Below are positions 60,989 through 64,000 of a DNA stretch of 64,000 bases, one piece after another. The stretch's first letter is position 1. Every line of letters begins with the position of its first letter. The translations under genes were made by a program, and so were the position numbers. The stretch lies in the NCBI GenBank assembly GCA_001606155.1, contig LODT01000013.1:124001-188000 (forward strand), in the 5' to 3' direction. Under the pieces are notes generated by a model. The model was given only the letters and a program-made list of their open reading frames with translations. It made no database searches and was not told the origin of the DNA. This DNA is from Tieghemostelium lacteum. Lineage: Eukaryota > Evosea > Eumycetozoa > Dictyosteliales > Raperosteliaceae.

Positions 60989-63670
60989 TTATTTATTGTC
61001 AATAGACATATTGTTATTATTTTGATCCGTTGTATTATTATTATTATTAGAATTTGGTATACTATTGTTATTACTATTTGAATTATTTGTATTATTTGAA
61101 TTATTTGTATTATTTGAACCAGGAGGTCTAGATTGTTTAATTGAAGATTGTAATTTGTTATACATAATCTCATCTTTTCTTGAGACGGATGGTTTAACTT
61201 TAGATAAAGCAAATAAAAAGTCATCCATTGAAATGGGATCAACATTGATATTACGATGTGTATTGTTATTGTTATTGAGAACGGAAATAGATTGATTTTT
61301 GAATGATTTTGAAATTGCTCTAGATGCAGCCTCTTTGACTAATAATGAAAGATCTGCACCTGAGAATGAATCACATTTACTATCCATACCAATTTGGTGT
61401 AGATTGACATTAGGATTAATGGGAATCTTTGATGTGAGTGTTTTGAGAATTTCCACACGTTCTTCGGGTAGAGGTAAAGGTACAAAAACAAGTTTATCTA
61501 AACGACCAGGTCTAAGAACAGCTTGATCAATGATATCAGGTCTATTAGTAGCTGCAATGATAAAGACTTCAGAACGTTTCTCTAAACCATCCATTTCAGT
61601 TAACAATTGGTTAACTACACGGTCACTAGCCTGACTATTTTCACCTTGACCTCTTTTAGGTACCAATGAATCAAATTCATCAAAAAATATAATACAAGGT
61701 GACGATGCTGAAGCTCGTTGAAAGACTTGTCTAACAGCTTTTTCAGATTCACCTACATATTTATTCAAGAGTTCAGGTCCCTTGACTGATATGAAATTTG
61801 CCTGACACTCATTAGCAATTGCTTTGGCAAGAAGTGTCTTACCACATCCAGGTGGACCATACAAAAGTACACCAGCAGGACTGTTAACACCCATCTTTTT
61901 ATAACAGTGTCCAAATTTAATGGGTGATAAAATGGTGTCTGCCAATTCTTCTCTGACTGTATTAAGAGCACCAACATCTTCCCAAGTAACATCAGGAATA
62001 GTTGCAAAACCCTCTCTTTTGGCAGAAGGTTGAACTTTTTTAATTGCCTTTTTGAAATCTGACATTTCAATAAAAAATCTAGACAATTGTTCAGGGGTGA
62101 GTGTGGTTTTTTGTTCATTTTTTAGGTATTCAAAGATATTGAGTTGAGTAAGTTCCATATTGGTGGTAGTGGTAGTGTCATTACTTTGGTTAATGGTAGT
62201 GGAAGGTATGCCATTACTTAAAAATTCATTTTCAAAGAATCTATTGATTGAGAATATAGAAGATTCTCTAGCTAATAAAGTTAAATCAGCACCTACGTAA
62301 CCAGGTGTAATTCTAGCAACTTCGTCATAGTCAAAGTTAGGTTCCAGTCTCATTTTACTGGTTATAACCTTTAGAATCTTTGATCTTGCAGTTTGATCAG
62401 GTACACCCAAACAAATTTCCTTATCAAATCTTGATCTTAAAGCTGTATCTAAAGACTCTGGTCTATTAGTAGCACTAATCACTAAAACATGTCCTTTCTT
62501 TTGAGGAACTTGTACAGATATAATAGGTTGATTATTCTGACCATTTTGTGTAACTTGTACTGTAGGTTGCTGCTGAGTTTGTTGAGCATTGGTACTTATT
62601 AGACCATCCATACATGTCAATAACTGAGCTACTATTCTTCTTTCCATGTCTTTTGATGCTGTTTCTCTCTTTGGTGCAATTGCATCAATTTCATCAATGA
62701 ATATCAAACATGGTGCTTGTGCATGAGCATCGTTAAAGAGAGTTCTAATCTTTGCCTCTGATTCACCTGAGACACCTGATGTAATCTCAGGTCCGGATAT
62801 AGAGATCAAAGGAACTTGTAATTCACCAGCTATGGCTCTTGCCAAAAGACTTTTACCACATCCAGGTGGACCCTGCAAGAGTATACCTCTTGGTGGATCC
62901 ACTCCTAAATAACTATAAATCTCTGGATAACATATAGGATATTGTATATGTTCTCTAATCTCTTTTAATATATTCTCTATACCACCAAGATTTGAAAAGT
63001 TTATATTAGGTATCAAACCTGTATTTGATGATGTACCACCAGAACTACCACCCAAAGAACTCAAATCTTTTTTAAATTTTTTCATTTTTTGTTTTGGTGT
63101 TGAAGGTGTTGGTGGTGTTGCATTACTATTATTATCATTATTAACTCCATTACTATTACTACCATTACTATTATTTATATTTATATTCTCTGCAGTTGTA
63201 ACTAAAGAATCTCTTGATCTTTTGTTTAATTTAATTTGTTGTATAGGTTGTTGTGGTTGTTGAGGTGCATTCTTTTTATAGCTAGATAATAGAAACTGAT
63301 TCATTGAGTTACTAGGAAGTGGTGTTTCTTTAACAGATAGAATTTGTACATCAGAATCACTATCAGAATTTTCAGAATCACCATTGATTGTAGTTGTATT
63401 ATTATTATTATTATTTGCATCAGTATCTTGCATTACTTGATCATCACCTTCACCATCACTAATCTGACTAGCCATTTTATGTAATGATCTTTCAACTTGC
63501 ATTTGAAATGCTTTATATGGTTTTCTCATATACTCTGGAAATTGAGTACGTAGTTTATTAACAATTCCATCTGTATCCAATGATGTACTATTCTTTTCAA
63601 CTTGCTCTTCTAGTACTCTATCCACTCTATCTTGTAAAATATCCTCATAGGTCTTATGTTTTTTTGCCAT
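60989..63670 (-). CDS. nvl: AAA ATPase NVL (nuclear VCP-like, Rix7 type)
   Basis: One exon of 893 residues; the start is the ATG at 63670 (MAKKHKTYED), chosen over an upstream ATG because the short family N-terminus fits. Two AAA modules. D1: Walker A GPPGCGKSLLARAIAGE at about 270, Walker B LIFIDEIDAIAPKRE. D2: GPPGCGKTLLAKAIANE at about 605, IIFFDEFDSLVPKRG, and ATNRPDIIDQAVLRPGRLDK. The segment before D1 (NINFSNLGGIENILKEIREH) and the D1-D2 layout are those of NVL/Rix7, not Cdc48/p97. In yeast and animals this ATPase extracts assembly factors from pre-60S ribosomal particles in the nucleolus. Asn-rich tracts and a Lys-rich patch (KQKMKKFKKDL), possibly a nuclear localisation signal, lie between the N-terminal domain and D1. 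Confidence 0.93.
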   Translation of the reverse strand: MAKKHKTYEDILQDRVDRVLEEQVEKNSTSLDTDGIVNKLRTQFPEYMRKPYKAFQMQVERSLHKMASQISDGEGDDQVMQDTDANNNNNNTTTINGDSENSDSDSDVQILSVKETPLPSNSMNQFLLSSYKKNAPQQPQQPIQQIKLNKRSRDSLVTTAENININNSNGSNSNGVNNDNNSNATPPTPSTPKQKMKKFKKDLSSLGGSSGGTSSNTGLIPNINFSNLGGIENILKEIREHIQYPICYPEIYSYLGVDPPRGILLQGPPGCGKSLLARAIAGELQVPLISISGPEITSGVSGESEAKIRTLFNDAHAQAPCLIFIDEIDAIAPKRETASKDMERRIVAQLLTCMDGLISTNAQQTQQQPTVQVTQNGQNNQPIISVQVPQKKGHVLVISATNRPESLDTALRSRFDKEICLGVPDQTARSKILKVITSKMRLEPNFDYDEVARITPGYVGADLTLLARESSIFSINRFFENEFLSNGIPSTTINQSNDTTTTTNMELTQLNIFEYLKNEQKTTLTPEQLSRFFIEMSDFKKAIKKVQPSAKREGFATIPDVTWEDVGALNTVREELADTILSPIKFGHCYKKMGVNSPAGVLLYGPPGCGKTLLAKAIANECQANFISVKGPELLNKYVGESEKAVRQVFQRASASSPCIIFFDEFDSLVPKRGQGENSQASDRVVNQLLTEMDGLEKRSEVFIIAATNRPDIIDQAVLRPGRLDKLVFVPLPLPEERVEILKTLTSKIPINPNVNLHQIGMDSKCDSFSGADLSLLVKEAASRAISKSFKNQSISVLNNNNNTHRNINVDPISMDDFLFALSKVKPSVSRKDEIMYNKLQSSIKQSRPPGSNNTNNSNNTNNSNSNNNSIPNSNNNNNTTDQNNNNMSIDNK

Positions 63671-63795
63671 TATAAATTTAAATGGTTTCAATTTCAATAA
63701 ATAGTTTAATATAAAAAACGAATCGACCGAAAAAACAAAACCCACTATTACTTTTTTTTTCTTTTAATTTTAATAAAATCAAAACCGTCAAAAAA

Positions 63796-64000
63796 ATGAA
63801 TCATTTAAAATTATTGAGATGTTTTAGCACTACCACAATTAAAAATACAATTCAATCATCTATTGAAAAGAAACTATTGGAAACTTTTAAACCAACACAT
63901 TTGGAAATTTTAAATGAAAGTTATATGCATTCAGTACCCAAGAACTCTGAAACTCATTTTAAAGTAACTATTTTAGACAAATTCATTTATCACTTAGACA
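63796..64000 (+). CDS. BolA-like protein, partial at the window edge
   Basis: From ATG at 63796 the frame is open to the window edge (68 residues). A short basic leader (MNHLKLLRCFSTTTIKN) resembles a mitochondrial presequence, and then the BolA signature: IEKKLLETFKPTHLEILNES, followed by YMHSVPKNSETHFKV (E. coli and eukaryotic BolA1 read NESHMHNVPKGSETHFKV). BolA1/BolA3-type proteins cooperate with monothiol glutaredoxins in iron-sulfur cluster delivery. The remainder lies to the right of the window. Confidence 0.88.
   Translation, partial: MNHLKLLRCFSTTTIKNTIQSSIEKKLLETFKPTHLEILNESYMHSVPKNSETHFKVTILDKFIYHLD

Overview
The window is AT-rich nuclear DNA of a social amoeba (Dictyostelia), probably not Dictyostelium discoideum itself. 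The evidence is short introns of the GTATGT...AG or GTAAGT...AG type, homopolymer-rich spacers, Asn, Thr and Ser runs inside proteins, a ComC-like lectin/IPT/EGF receptor family, and coding sequence less AT-rich than in D. discoideum. Species assignment is inference.

Left third (1-24,020): two related secreted-protein genes (17-671, cut by the window edge; 939-2357), a RasGAP+VPS9 protein of the GAPVD1/Gapex-5 type (3130-7797), and two large paralogous ComC-like surface receptors (7950-13544 and 17455-24020). Between the receptors lie a class II tRNA-Leu(CAG), a decayed retroelement tail just downstream of it that I read as LINE-like, and a TKL-type kinase with FG-type repeats. The receptors share long near-identical stretches next to diverged ones, as expected from gene conversion, and the second has gained a block of about 1 kb.

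Middle (24,989-48,688): an Unc104/KIF1-type kinesin, a broken coding remnant and a hairpin, a CCNDBP1/GCIP homologue, a DCAF11-type WD40 protein, a gelsolin-related protein with a coiled N-terminus, a farnesylated type I DnaJ, a one-TOG CLASP-like protein and a CLC-7-type chloride/proton exchanger.

Right third (49,160-64,000): a seven-exon gene that I assembled by hand and read as a highly diverged PCNA-like sliding clamp. It is followed by a universal stress protein, a NOPCHAP1-like snoRNP chaperone, Hsp33, SdhC, an F-box/LRR protein, a 50-residue membrane protein, a four-CBS AMPK-gamma-like protein, a Ubl-VWFA-Ras-like three-module protein, the ribosome-biogenesis AAA ATPase NVL, and the start of a BolA gene.

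Genes are single transcription units without operon logic. Most neighbours are convergent or divergent across AT-rich spacers of 0.1-1 kb. The most unusual items are the diverged clamp gene with its possible C-terminal tail, the Ubl-VWFA-GTPase-like protein, the converting receptor pair and the FG-repeat kinase. All exon boundaries were read by eye from GT/AG sites, reading phase and homology; no transcript or database evidence was available.
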